From Pseudoalteromonas atlantica (lineage in GTDB: Bacteria > Pseudomonadota > Gammaproteobacteria > Enterobacterales > Alteromonadaceae): a DNA stretch of 64,000 nucleotides. The stretch spans positions 62,001-126,000 of the forward strand of contig BJUT01000001.1 of assembly GCA_007988745.1 (NCBI GenBank), given 5' to 3'. Shown in pieces: positions 37,313 through 46,969 of this stretch; the first letter of the stretch is position 1; every line of letters starts with the position of its first letter. The position numbers and the translations under genes were made by a program. The notes beneath the pieces are model-generated. The model did not search any database and was not told the origin of the DNA. It was given only the letters and a program-made list of their open reading frames with translations.

Positions 37313-38059
37313 TTACTTTTTTTGTTGCGCATCGAGAGACTCACCGTTTACATCACTCGAGTCATCACTCATTAAATATAAATACGTTGGCATTAAATCT
37401 TCTGGGGTAGCAAGCTTATCGCGATCCTCCCCTGGGTACGCTGATGCACGCATAGAGGTACGCGTTGCGCCAGGGTTTATACAATTTACACGGATATTGG
37501 TTTTACCTACTTCGCAGGCCCATGTTTGCATCATGCCTTCAACTGCAAATTTAGATATTGCATAAGGCCCCCAAAATTCGCGCCCTTTACGGCCAACGCT
37601 TGATGAAGTGAAAACAATAGAGGCATTTTCTGATTTACGCAGCACAGGGAATAGCGCTTTGGTGATCATTGCTTGCGCAGTAACATTCACTTTCATGATG
37701 TTTTCAAACGTAGAAGAGCAAAAGTGCTCAAGTGGCCCTAGCGACCCTAAAATACCGGCATTATTTAATAAGCCGTCTAATCGGCCAAATTGACTTTCGA
37801 TTGTAGCTGCTAAATCACGGTAGTTTTGTTTTGTCGCGCCTTTTAAGTCCATTGGCACAATAGCAGGCTGAGGGTAACCAGCATTGACAATCTCATCGTA
37901 AACGCATTCGAGCTTATTTGTTGTTTTACCAAGTAAAATAACTGTCGCGCCATGCTTTGCGTAGGTAATTGCTGCTACGCGGCCAATACCATCGCCGGCA
38001 CCTGTAATTAAAATTACTTTATTTTGAAGTGCATTTGGAGTTGCTTGATAAGTTTGCAT
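37313..38059 (-). CDS. yciK: YciK family short-chain dehydrogenase
   Basis: The 248-residue SDR protein has the cofactor motif ITGAGDGIGR, the NNAGILG motif and the catalytic Tyr-Lys in YAISKFAVEG. It matches E. coli YciK, whose substrate is not known. In E. coli yciK lies between rluB and sohB; here the same neighbours are kept, although the gene is on the opposite strand and two genes are inserted nearby. Confidence 0.9.
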   Translation of the reverse strand: MQTYQATPNALQNKVILITGAGDGIGRVAAITYAKHGATVILLGKTTNKLECVYDEIVNAGYPQPAIVPMDLKGATKQNYRDLAATIESQFGRLDGLLNNAGILGSLGPLEHFCSSTFENIMKVNVTAQAMITKALFPVLRKSENASIVFTSSSVGRKGREFWGPYAISKFAVEGMMQTWACEVGKTNIRVNCINPGATRTSMRASAYPGEDRDKLATPEDLMPTYLYLMSDDSSDVNGESLDAQQKK

Positions 38060-38286
38060 ATAAATACCAATTTATAAAATTTTTTTGATTTTAACATAGC
38101 AAATCGTCAAGTAATCGAATTTATTGAAAATTTAGGTGGCGGAATTATAAACTTTACGTTAAGTTTAACTGGTCTAATGTCTCATTAATAAACTGATTAC
38201 ATTGTTTTAACTTTACTACACTGATTAAACACACTTACTTTGAACGAACACACTATAAAAATAAAGATATGTGCGGAGCCAACAAT

Positions 38287-40716
38287 ATGAAAAAAATGCT
38301 ACTCTCACTCTCGGTTACAGCTGCGTTAGCAGGTTGTGGCGGCGGAGAAACATTAGAAGATGTTAAAAACGATACTGCAACCATAATACCTAATGCCACG
38401 GTGACCTTTGACCCTGCGAATGGGGTTTTATCTGTCCCTAACGATTTATTAATGAGCGGCACTCAAGACGGCACAATTAATATTCCAGGTGAATTAGACG
38501 ATGATAACGTCTCTGTGCCTCGCACTGCTTATGCAGATCCGCAATTAGCGCTAGGTGCGTTAGATGGCTGGTCATCGCAAGTGCCTTACAAAATTGATTT
38601 AACTTTCCCTACAGGTGTATCGCTTGATGAAACCTCTGCAGCGTCGCCTGGTACAGTAAGAATTTTTGAAGTGGTTATGGGCGCAAGCTTAACTGATGCA
38701 GAATGTGCTGTTGTTACAGCTGGTTCAGCGTGTAAATTGGTAGGTGAATTAACCTACGGCGTAGACTTTATTTCTCAAGCCTCAGGCGACGCAGTTGCTA
38801 TTATCCCATTAAAACCTTTCACACCAGGAAGTTCATACATAAATGTATTAACCACTGGATTAAAAGACTCTCAAGGGCGTTCTATTCAGCCTTCTTCTAC
38901 TTACGCTTCTGTAAGTGAAGAAGCGCCATTAATTACTGATGCTCAGCTTGGTCTTCAAGCGGCAGTAAATAGCTATGAGAATGTGGTTGTAAGCTCAGGT
39001 GATATTACTAAAGATGATATTATATTTTCTGCTGCTATGACCATTCAATCAGCGGGTCCTGTGCTTGGCACAATTAAAAACTTACTGGCAGCTAGCTTAC
39101 AAAATGATGCTTTGCCAACACCAATGGTAAGTGTACCTGAACAAGCAATGGTAAATGTGCAGCAAGTATTTGCAGCTGCGGGTGTTAGCGTATCGGATGC
39201 GTTCTCTGGTGTGCAATATTTAAAAGGTAGCGTTATGTTACCTATGTATTTAGGCACCCCAACAGGCACTGAAATAAGTGATTTAAATGATACATATTGG
39301 CAAGGTATGTGTGACAACGCGGTAGCTGTTTTAGGTTACAAAGCTGCAGCAGGCGAAGCTTTCCCTGCAGAGCCAATTAGCGATAATGATGGGCTTTGTG
39401 CTGCGTTAAGTGACGGACAGTTGCGTGATTTAGGTTTAGACACTACGCGTCATTTAACTAAGTATAACTCTATTCCTAAAGTGCAAAGCATGGCGAATGT
39501 GCCAGTGCAAATAACCAAACCTATTTTACCGGTTATTAATTTTATTCGTGATTCACAAGGTCTTGATCCAATTGAAATGCCAGAAACTGGTTGGCCAGTT
39601 GTTATTATGCAACACGGTATAACAACAGACAAAGAAAGCATGTTGGCACTCACTGCACAACTTTCAATTCAAGGTTTTGCCACAGCGGCGATTGACCATC
39701 CTCGCCATGGTGAGCGTGGTGTAGATGTTGATGCTGATGGGACAGATGACTTTAATGCGACGACGGGCTCAGTACTAAGTTACATGAACTTAAACTCGTT
39801 GTTAGTGGCTCGTGATAGCTTGCGTCAATCATCAGCAGATTTATTAGGCTTACGCTTAGGTTTAAACTTTATTAATGATGCGACGATTAACGCACAAGAT
39901 GTAACCTATGTAGGGCATTCTTTAGGCTCTATTGTTGCACCTGCATTTATAGCTCAGGCTAATACTCCGCTTGCAGATACAGTTGACCCATTATTTAAGG
40001 TAAACACGGTAGCACTTGCCAGTGGCGGTGGCGGTATAGCAAGCTTTTTACTTGAATCGGCTGCGTTTGGGCCATTTATTCAAGGCTCTGTATTATCGCA
40101 AGCTGGTACAGCAGAATCGCAAGAGTTCAACGAGTTTTTACAAGCAGATGCTATTTCAAACTGTGGTACATTATTACCAGATATGGAAGCGTTTTTAACT
40201 TGTGGCTACCAGGCGTATGTAACCTCACTTACTACGGCAGGGGAAACTACAAAACTTGCTAACATTCAAGCGGTAATGACCGAGTTTGCTTTTGCAGCGC
40301 AAACCGCACTTGATAGCGGAGACCCAACAAATTACGCAGCAGCGATAAATGCATTAGGTACCCCTGTATACACTAATGTAGTTGTAGGCGATGGCGCAGA
40401 TAACAAACCAGACCAAGTAATTCCGCCAGCGGCAGCAAATAACCCTATATCGGGCACAATTCCGTTAGCAACATTAATGGGGCTTGAAACAGTAAGCACT
40501 TCACAAGCACTAAGTGAAACCCCGGCGAGTTATTTGGTGAAATTTACAAAAGGGCACCATGGCTCAATTTTAACGCCAGCACAAGACGACGCCCAAGCGG
40601 CAACTGTTGAGGGCAGTGCAGCAGCAAACGCTGAAATGCAGCTCCAAGTAGCTACTTATTTAGCTGCACGCGGGCGTATGTTATTAGTCAGTAACCCAGA
40701 GGTTGTGACTGATTAA
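38287..40716 (+). CDS. VolA/Pla-1-like outer-membrane (lyso)phospholipase lipoprotein
   Basis: I place the start at ATG 38287 (809 residues), with GGAG eight bases upstream; an ATG at 38269 is less likely because it would put residues before the signal peptide. The lipobox is LAGC, followed by a GGGE linker. The nucleophile is Ser545 in the VGHSLGSIVA motif of alpha/beta hydrolases, preceded by VIMQHGITTDKES, typical for the oxyanion strand. VolA of Vibrio is a surface-exposed lysophospholipase used to release fatty acids; the same role is inferred. A strong terminator follows. Confidence 0.82.
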   Translation: MKKMLLSLSVTAALAGCGGGETLEDVKNDTATIIPNATVTFDPANGVLSVPNDLLMSGTQDGTINIPGELDDDNVSVPRTAYADPQLALGALDGWSSQVPYKIDLTFPTGVSLDETSAASPGTVRIFEVVMGASLTDAECAVVTAGSACKLVGELTYGVDFISQASGDAVAIIPLKPFTPGSSYINVLTTGLKDSQGRSIQPSSTYASVSEEAPLITDAQLGLQAAVNSYENVVVSSGDITKDDIIFSAAMTIQSAGPVLGTIKNLLAASLQNDALPTPMVSVPEQAMVNVQQVFAAAGVSVSDAFSGVQYLKGSVMLPMYLGTPTGTEISDLNDTYWQGMCDNAVAVLGYKAAAGEAFPAEPISDNDGLCAALSDGQLRDLGLDTTRHLTKYNSIPKVQSMANVPVQITKPILPVINFIRDSQGLDPIEMPETGWPVVIMQHGITTDKESMLALTAQLSIQGFATAAIDHPRHGERGVDVDADGTDDFNATTGSVLSYMNLNSLLVARDSLRQSSADLLGLRLGLNFINDATINAQDVTYVGHSLGSIVAPAFIAQANTPLADTVDPLFKVNTVALASGGGGIASFLLESAAFGPFIQGSVLSQAGTAESQEFNEFLQADAISNCGTLLPDMEAFLTCGYQAYVTSLTTAGETTKLANIQAVMTEFAFAAQTALDSGDPTNYAAAINALGTPVYTNVVVGDGADNKPDQVIPPAAANNPISGTIPLATLMGLETVSTSQALSETPASYLVKFTKGHHGSILTPAQDDAQAATVEGSAAANAEMQLQVATYLAARGRMLLVSNPEVVTD

Positions 40717-40740
40717 TCAGCAAATACCTTATTAACCTTG

Positions 40741-40768
40741 AAAAGCCACTGTTTAGTGGCTTTTTTTT
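40741..40768 (+). terminator. intrinsic terminator of the VolA-like gene
   Basis: AAAAGCCACT and AGTGGCTTTT form a 10-base-pair stem with a GTTT loop, then more T. Confidence 0.92.
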
Positions 40769-40816
40769 GTTATAAAGCATGATAAATTAGCTTAAATTTA
40801 TAAATGGAGAGACCAG

Positions 40817-41833
40817 TTGGAATTTTTATACGAATACGGTTTGTTTTTTGCTAAAACGGTTACCTTTGTTATTGCTATTGCAATTATTTTAACCCTTATT
40901 GTGGGTTCAGCAGTAAAGCCTAAAGCTAAAAAAGGAGCCATAGAAATAGACGATTTGTCTGAGCAACTAGATGACTTAAAACACAGCTTTTTAGAAAATA
41001 CTTTAACTAAAAAAGAGTTAAAAGCGCATCATAAAGCGCAAAAAGTCGAGTCTAAAAAAGCGGCAAATGATGAGCCGAAGCCACGCCTATATGTTATTGA
41101 CTTTATAGGTAGTATGGACGCTCATGAAGTTGAAAGCCTACGCGAAGAAGTGACCGCAATTATTGCCATCGCTAATCCTGAGAAAGATAAAGTATTAGTT
41201 CGCTTAGAAAGTGGGGGCGGCGTGGTGCATGGCTATGGTTTAGCTGCATCGCAATTACAGCGTTTTAAAACTGCAGGAATTAAGCTTTCGGTTTCTATTG
41301 ATAAAGTAGCAGCGAGTGGCGGTTACATGATGGCCTGTGTGGCCGATGAAATATTAGCGGCTCCTTTTGCTATAGTTGGCTCTATTGGTGTAATTGCACA
41401 AATACCTAACTTTAATAAAATTTTAAAGAAAAACGATGTAGAGTTTGAGCAAATTACAGCAGGCGAATTTAAACGTACGTTAACCTTGTTCGGCGAAAAC
41501 ACAGATAAAGCCCGCGAAAAGTTTCGTGATGAAATAGAGCAAACACATGGTTTGTTTAAAGAGTTTGTAAGCAGTCAAAGGCCAACACTTAATATTGATA
41601 ATGTGGCAACGGGCGAGCACTGGTTTGCAACACAAGCAATTGAAAAGGGCTTAGTTGATGTAATTAAAACCAGTGATGATGCGTTATTAGAACAGCAATC
41701 TGAGCGTCAAATATACAAAGTAAAATACAAAATTAAGAAAGGATTAAGTGATAAGTTAGCAATTGGGCTTAGTAGCTCTGTAAATAAAGCAGGCGTTAAT
41801 TTAATGTCGCGTTTTAAAGCAATGAACCCATAA
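40817..41833 (+). CDS. sohB: S49 family protease SohB
   Basis: The 338-residue protein starts at a TTG, with GGAGAG just upstream; the N terminus MEFLYEYGLFFAKTV closely matches E. coli SohB, so the unusual start is well supported. A membrane segment covers residues of about 10-30. The peptidase domain has the nucleophile Ser in KVAASGGYMMACVADEI and the general-base Lys in GEFKRTLT. It is a signal-peptide-peptidase-like enzyme of the inner membrane facing the periplasm. Confidence 0.92.
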   Translation: MEFLYEYGLFFAKTVTFVIAIAIILTLIVGSAVKPKAKKGAIEIDDLSEQLDDLKHSFLENTLTKKELKAHHKAQKVESKKAANDEPKPRLYVIDFIGSMDAHEVESLREEVTAIIAIANPEKDKVLVRLESGGGVVHGYGLAASQLQRFKTAGIKLSVSIDKVAASGGYMMACVADEILAAPFAIVGSIGVIAQIPNFNKILKKNDVEFEQITAGEFKRTLTLFGENTDKAREKFRDEIEQTHGLFKEFVSSQRPTLNIDNVATGEHWFATQAIEKGLVDVIKTSDDALLEQQSERQIYKVKYKIKKGLSDKLAIGLSSSVNKAGVNLMSRFKAMNP

Positions 41834-41851
41834 AACGTTATTAAAAGTAAT

Positions 41852-41880
41852 AAAAAACCCTTGCTTAGCAAGGGTTTTTT
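41852..41880. terminator. bidirectional intrinsic terminator, sohB / symporter
   Basis: AAAAAACCCTTGC and its exact complement make a 13-base-pair stem with a TTA loop. Confidence 0.94.
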
Positions 41881-41894
41881 ATGGGCTTAAATAA

Positions 41895-43226
41895 TTACTC
41901 AGTAGATTTGTGGTAATCTTCTAAGTCTTTAGCTGCGTTCGGGTCGTTAAATATTGTTTCATCTAATTGACCTTCTGACTTAGCAACCACACAAGTTACC
42001 ATACAGTCACCCGTTATATTAACGGCTGTGCGCGTCATATCGAGCAATCTGTCAACACCAATAATAATTGCAATCCCTTCTACTGGTAAACCTACTTGGT
42101 TAAGTACCATTGCAAGCATGATTAAACCCACACCAGGCACGCCCGCAGTGCCTACCGAGGCAAGCGTTGCGGTTAGAATAACCATTAAGTAATCAGAAAT
42201 CGTTAAATCAACAGCAAACACTTGTGCAATAAATACTGTTGCCACGCCTTGCATAATAGCTGTGCCATCCATGTTAATGGTAGCGCCTAGCGGAATAGTA
42301 AAAGAGGCAACCGAGTTATTAGCGCCGAGTTTTTTGGTCGCAGTTTCAAGTGTAATAGGCATAGTCGCGCTTGAGCTTGAAGTGCTAAAACCAAATAAAC
42401 ACGCGTGTTTCATTTTAGCTAAAAAGGTAAGCGGGTTAAGACCTGTTAATACTTTTAAAATAATACTGTAATTAATAAATGCGTGAATTAATAAGGCCGC
42501 CACTACTACAAGGAAGTACTTAGCTAGGCTGAGTATTAATCCCATTTCGATAGTGGTAAAAAGTTTAGCCATTAAAAAGAACACACCGTAAGGTGCAATG
42601 TTCATTAGTAGCGTTACTAGTTTTAAAATAACCGTGTTTAAATCTTCAAATACTGCGGCTACACGTTTACCTGCTTTGCCACTTAGCGCCATTGATACAC
42701 CAAATAAAAGCGCAAACACAATAACTTGCAGCATGTTCCCTTTAGCCATCGCTTCGAATGGGTTAGTAGGGAACATATCGATAATCACTCGCGCTAAGGT
42801 TGGGGCTTCTTTAGCATTGAAGCTTGCATCTGATGGCAGTGCAATGCCTTGACCTGGGTTAAATAATAACGCCAGTGAAATAGCTACGGTAATTGCCACG
42901 GCAGTTGTAACTAAATATAAGCCAATCGATTTACCACCTAAACGGCCTAATTTTTTAGGATCGCTCAAGCTACACGTACCACATACAAGCGATACAAATA
43001 CCAGCGGCACAACCAACATTTTTAAGCTGGCAATAAAAATTTGTCCGCCAACATGGAAAAGGCCATCTACAAAAAAAGCTTTAATTGGCAAAGAGAATAA
43101 CCCAAGAGGAATTAGATAATCGTCTTCACCAGCTAATATAGCCTGAAATAAAAAGCCTACAGCAATACCCAGTGCCATGCCAATCATGATACGGGTAGTT
43201 AAACTCATTGAACGTATTTTAGACAT
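41895..43226 (-). CDS. dicarboxylate/amino acid:cation symporter (DAACS family)
   Basis: The 443-residue membrane protein has the glutamate-transporter fold: a stretch of six to eight membrane helices and two re-entrant loops, the first with the signature FSTSSSSATMPITLETA and the second near GTAGVPGVGLIML. A conserved NMDGTAIMQG motif binds sodium. It takes up C4-dicarboxylates, glutamate or aspartate with sodium or protons; which cannot be read. Single gene between terminators. Confidence 0.92.
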   Translation of the reverse strand: MSKIRSMSLTTRIMIGMALGIAVGFLFQAILAGEDDYLIPLGLFSLPIKAFFVDGLFHVGGQIFIASLKMLVVPLVFVSLVCGTCSLSDPKKLGRLGGKSIGLYLVTTAVAITVAISLALLFNPGQGIALPSDASFNAKEAPTLARVIIDMFPTNPFEAMAKGNMLQVIVFALLFGVSMALSGKAGKRVAAVFEDLNTVILKLVTLLMNIAPYGVFFLMAKLFTTIEMGLILSLAKYFLVVVAALLIHAFINYSIILKVLTGLNPLTFLAKMKHACLFGFSTSSSSATMPITLETATKKLGANNSVASFTIPLGATINMDGTAIMQGVATVFIAQVFAVDLTISDYLMVILTATLASVGTAGVPGVGLIMLAMVLNQVGLPVEGIAIIIGVDRLLDMTRTAVNITGDCMVTCVVAKSEGQLDETIFNDPNAAKDLEDYHKSTE

Positions 43227-43414
43227 ATTCCCTAATCTATTTTTTCAAATTTGCCATAGACTACCAGCAAGGAAATATTTACTACAGAAAAAAATAGCCT
43301 TTGCGGAATTATTTACATAAAAAAGTGACAAAAAACTGTGATATTAGACTAAGTTATAGGTTAATATTAGGTAAACAACTATTAGTAAATAATAACAACG
43401 CTAGGGAGAGGTCC

Positions 43415-46400
43415 ATGCCTTTAACGCGACTACTCAGCATTACACTATTTAGCATTTTGCTTTGCGCTTGTGGTGGTGGTGGAACAATCGAAAAAGACGG
43501 CACCATCGGAGATGATGACGATTCTACTACAGAAACATCCACTTACACGGTAACTTTAAAAGGTTACTTACAATCTAGTGACACTGAGTCAAACACGGTC
43601 ACAGCGGCTGCTCCTTTAGAGCTTAGAGCTACTTTAGAAGATGAAGATGGCGATGCAGTCTCAGGTGAGCGTATTACTTTTACCCTTGCTGACTCAATCG
43701 GTGAACTAAACCCTACAGCAGGTACAGCGTTAACCCAATCAGATGGTATAGCGATACTGGAACTTACCGCGGGTGAAAATGCAGGAGCTGGTGAAGTAAC
43801 AGCAACATATACAGTCGATGGCGAAAGTTACACCGATACGTTTGCATTTGAGTCGGATGGCGCACAATCAACAGATCCACAATTGAGTGTAACGCTTGTT
43901 GATTCATCTGGGGCTACGACTCGAAGTGTTGATTATTTAAACCCTGTTACCGCGCAGGTTGAACTATTAATTGATAATGAACCCGCTGCTTACCAATTAA
44001 TTGAGTTTGTACTTACTGGTTTAGGGAGTATAAACCCTACAAATGGTACAGCTTTAACAAACGAACAAGGCATTGCAACAATTAGCTTGCTTGCAGGGAC
44101 TGAAGCTGGGGCTGGCTCTATTGTGGCCACCTACACCGATAACGAAAATACTGTTTATAGCTCTGAAGGTTATACATTTACAACTGAAGGGGATGCGCCC
44201 ATTCAAGGTGAATCATTAGACTTTTCTATCGGTTTAAGTCTTACCTCTTCAACGACGTTATCAGAAATTAGCACAATCAGCGCCGCAGATAGCGCAGTTG
44301 TTAAAGCAACTATTCTTGACGGAGATGGTGTTGAAGTTGAAGGGGCAGTTGTAAACTTCTCATCAACTCTAGGCAACTTAATCCCAAGTATTGGTACTGC
44401 ACTAACGAATGAGAGTGGTGTTGCATCAATTAACTTAACTTCGGGTACTGTAGAAGGTGCAGGCGTTATAACAGCCCAGTACGAAGGTGTTGAGCAAACG
44501 CTGGGTTTTTATACAAAAGGTGATGCTGTAAATCCAGACCAAAGTACTGCAGATATTAGTTTTTCAATCCTAGAAAATTGTCCAGCAGACTTTAAATCTC
44601 AAAGAGATGCAAGCCAGTGTGATCTAGTAACTAGTATCTCAGGTGATTCAACGGCGATTCTTTATATCGAAGTGACTAACGAGAATTCGACAACTCCTCT
44701 TACGCAAACTCTAGTAACAGCGAGTACAACAATTGGCTCAATCACACCTTCAACTGGCACGGCTATTACCGATGTAAATGGTATCGCACTTTTAGATATA
44801 GTTCCTGGTCAAGATGTAGGCGCCGGTGAAATTACTGTGTCAGTGCTCGATAGCGATTTAACTAAGGCATTTCAAATTGCTGCTGTAGATGTTGAAATTG
44901 CTATTAGCAGCTCGGTTGCAGACGATGAGCTATTAGCTGCAGGTGCAACAGCACTTATCTCAATTGAAATTTCAAAAGACGGTGAGCTATATACCACACC
45001 ACTTACTGTTGAATTTTCATCTGGTTGTGTTGGCTCTGGCCAAGCACTTATAGATGAAACAGTAACCAGTATTGGCGGCTTTGCACGCTCTACATACCGT
45101 CCGCTTACTTGTGTGGGTGGGGATATAATTACGGCTACCGTGATCACCGGTGGCGATACGGTTTCTGCTAGTACTACTATAAATGTATCACCTGCCAATA
45201 TTGGCTTTTTACAATTTGTAGAAGTGACTGAGCCAGTAATTGCATTAAAAGGTACGGGTGGTGCTGACAGAACTGAAATCTCTGAAGTAACATTTAAACT
45301 TGTGGATTCAAATGGCAATGATTTAGCTTCAAGAACGGTTAACTTTGAGCTGTCAACGGCAGTTGGTGGTATAACGTTAGGCACAGCCAGTGCAATTACT
45401 AATGCCAGCGGTGAAGTGACTACCTCAGTTCAATCGGGCTCAATTGCTACGCCTGTGCGTGTTATCGCATCTAGCGAAGAAGACGTAGATGGCGATACGG
45501 TTATTGTAACCGCCCCTTCAGATATTCTTGTAATTAGTACAGGCATTGCTGATCAAAATAGCTTTTCGCTATCGCGTTCAATATTTAACCCTCATGCGTT
45601 AAATGTTGATGGTAATACGGTATCGGTTAATGCTCGCCTAGCTGATCACTTTAACAACCCTGTGCCAGATGGAACAGCTGTTAGCTTTATCACAGAAGGG
45701 GGCGTAATAGAGCCAAGTTGTACAACAACCAATGGTACGTGTAGCGTAACGTGGACCAGCAGTAACCCACGCCCGTTTACTGACTCTATGTATGAAAATA
45801 CCATTACGCAAAAGTGTGATGGTGGCTTACCATGCCCATTAGGAATTTTAAATAATGACTTAACGGTAGATTTACCGTTAGGTGGACGTGCCACTGTACA
45901 TGCTTATGCAATTGGTGAAGAAACGTTTTCTGATTTGAATGGCAACGGCTACTTTGACAGTGAAGATTTTTTTGATGATTTATTTGATATTCCAGAAGCC
46001 TTTATCGATAACAATGAAGATGGCACCTATGGCGGTAAAGACTGTAATGATGGAACCGACCCCTGTTCACGTGATAACTCAACCGGTGATGAGTTTGAAG
46101 AATTTGTCGATTTTGATGGCAATGGTACATGGACCACACAAAACGGCCTATACAATGGTTTACTGTGTCGTGAAGAAGACGAAGCCGCAGGTATTTGTAG
46201 TCGTCAAATGGTTAATGTATTTCAAAACCAAGAAATCGTAATGTCGGGTGATACTGCATTCTTTAGGCTAGTTACATACGCGGATGATTGTTCTGCTATC
46301 GCGGGTGCAACCGCTTCAGAGGTACGTGTAAACAGCGACCCTGCAAGTCCACTTGTTCGCCGTGTGCAAAACGACCCCACTAGCGCAATAATGTGTCAGG

Positions 46401-46720
46401 TTGATGCAATAGATTTAACACAAACTGCATCAGGCACGGCTAGCCTTGGGCTTACGGTATTTATAGCGGATATATATAACAACCCAATGCCTGCTGAAAC
46501 AACCATCTCTATTGACACAGACAATGGTATTTTAACAGGTAGTGATAATTACACTTACCCTAATACAACAAGTATTGTGCCTGTTGGTTTATCCTTTGGT
46601 ATTACGCGTGAAGACTTAGATGGAGGAAATGAGCAGTTTAGTGGTATTTTAACCATTACTGCCGAAGCGCCTTCTGGGTTAGAAAGTACGCTTTCTGTTA
46701 GCGTAACCGACGATTTATAA
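43415..46720 (+). CDS. large lipoprotein with repeated bacterial Ig-like (Big-1) modules
   Basis: I place the start at ATG 43415 (1101 residues), directly after AGGGAGAGG. The signal peptide has lipobox LCAC, followed by a GGGG linker and an acidic stretch. At least four, probably seven, Ig-like modules of about 100 residues follow, each with a phrase such as GTALTQSDGIAILELTAG, GTALTNEQGIATISLLAG or GTALTNESGVASINLTSG. Near residues 840-930 is an Asp-rich insertion with EF-hand-like repeats (DLNGNGYFDSEDFFDD). Modules resemble those of intimin/invasin stalks, but no membrane barrel is present. It is a surface or periplasmic stalk of unknown partner. A terminator follows. Confidence 0.8.
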   Translation: MPLTRLLSITLFSILLCACGGGGTIEKDGTIGDDDDSTTETSTYTVTLKGYLQSSDTESNTVTAAAPLELRATLEDEDGDAVSGERITFTLADSIGELNPTAGTALTQSDGIAILELTAGENAGAGEVTATYTVDGESYTDTFAFESDGAQSTDPQLSVTLVDSSGATTRSVDYLNPVTAQVELLIDNEPAAYQLIEFVLTGLGSINPTNGTALTNEQGIATISLLAGTEAGAGSIVATYTDNENTVYSSEGYTFTTEGDAPIQGESLDFSIGLSLTSSTTLSEISTISAADSAVVKATILDGDGVEVEGAVVNFSSTLGNLIPSIGTALTNESGVASINLTSGTVEGAGVITAQYEGVEQTLGFYTKGDAVNPDQSTADISFSILENCPADFKSQRDASQCDLVTSISGDSTAILYIEVTNENSTTPLTQTLVTASTTIGSITPSTGTAITDVNGIALLDIVPGQDVGAGEITVSVLDSDLTKAFQIAAVDVEIAISSSVADDELLAAGATALISIEISKDGELYTTPLTVEFSSGCVGSGQALIDETVTSIGGFARSTYRPLTCVGGDIITATVITGGDTVSASTTINVSPANIGFLQFVEVTEPVIALKGTGGADRTEISEVTFKLVDSNGNDLASRTVNFELSTAVGGITLGTASAITNASGEVTTSVQSGSIATPVRVIASSEEDVDGDTVIVTAPSDILVISTGIADQNSFSLSRSIFNPHALNVDGNTVSVNARLADHFNNPVPDGTAVSFITEGGVIEPSCTTTNGTCSVTWTSSNPRPFTDSMYENTITQKCDGGLPCPLGILNNDLTVDLPLGGRATVHAYAIGEETFSDLNGNGYFDSEDFFDDLFDIPEAFIDNNEDGTYGGKDCNDGTDPCSRDNSTGDEFEEFVDFDGNGTWTTQNGLYNGLLCREEDEAAGICSRQMVNVFQNQEIVMSGDTAFFRLVTYADDCSAIAGATASEVRVNSDPASPLVRRVQNDPTSAIMCQVDAIDLTQTASGTASLGLTVFIADIYNNPMPAETTISIDTDNGILTGSDNYTYPNTTSIVPVGLSFGITREDLDGGNEQFSGILTITAEAPSGLESTLSVSVTDDL

Positions 46721-46739
46721 TCGGTAGAATGTAAAAAAT

Positions 46740-46764
46740 GCCAACCTTAAGGTTGGCTTTTTTA
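46740..46764 (+). terminator. intrinsic terminator of the Ig-like lipoprotein gene
   Basis: GCCAACCTTAAGGTTGGC is a perfect 18-base palindrome followed by six T, 20 bases after the stop codon. Confidence 0.9.
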
Positions 46765-46969
46765 TTTGTGTTCTATATATTCCACAGCAATTATTTTAAA
46801 AACACCGGTTTGTATAATTTAACAACAAAAATTGTTTGTTTATTCAGTAAATACTGAAAAGTTTGTATTAAAAGCTTGTAACAATAGGTGTTTGTAGATA
46901 TACCTATAAATATTCGCGCCGTTTATGTCGGCAAAACACATTTAAATATTTGGTTAGAAATAGGCAACT

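Noticed and set aside
38059..38075. ATACCAAT near the start of yciK
   Set aside because: It matches only the 8-base end of the repeat family; no core follows, so it is not counted as a copy.
43301..43414. Longer N terminus for the Ig-like lipoprotein
   Set aside because: It would put 38 basic residues before a clear lipoprotein signal peptide; the strong ribosome site is at 43404-43410.
43700..44510. Apparent DNA repeats in the Ig-like gene
   Set aside because: The similarity is at protein level (GTALT...GIA modules); the DNA is diverged, so no tandem DNA repeat or CRISPR is called.
44872..45384. Open frame of 170 codons on the minus strand
   Set aside because: Antisense within the Ig-like lipoprotein gene; low-complexity Ser/Val/Pro composition mirrors the other strand.
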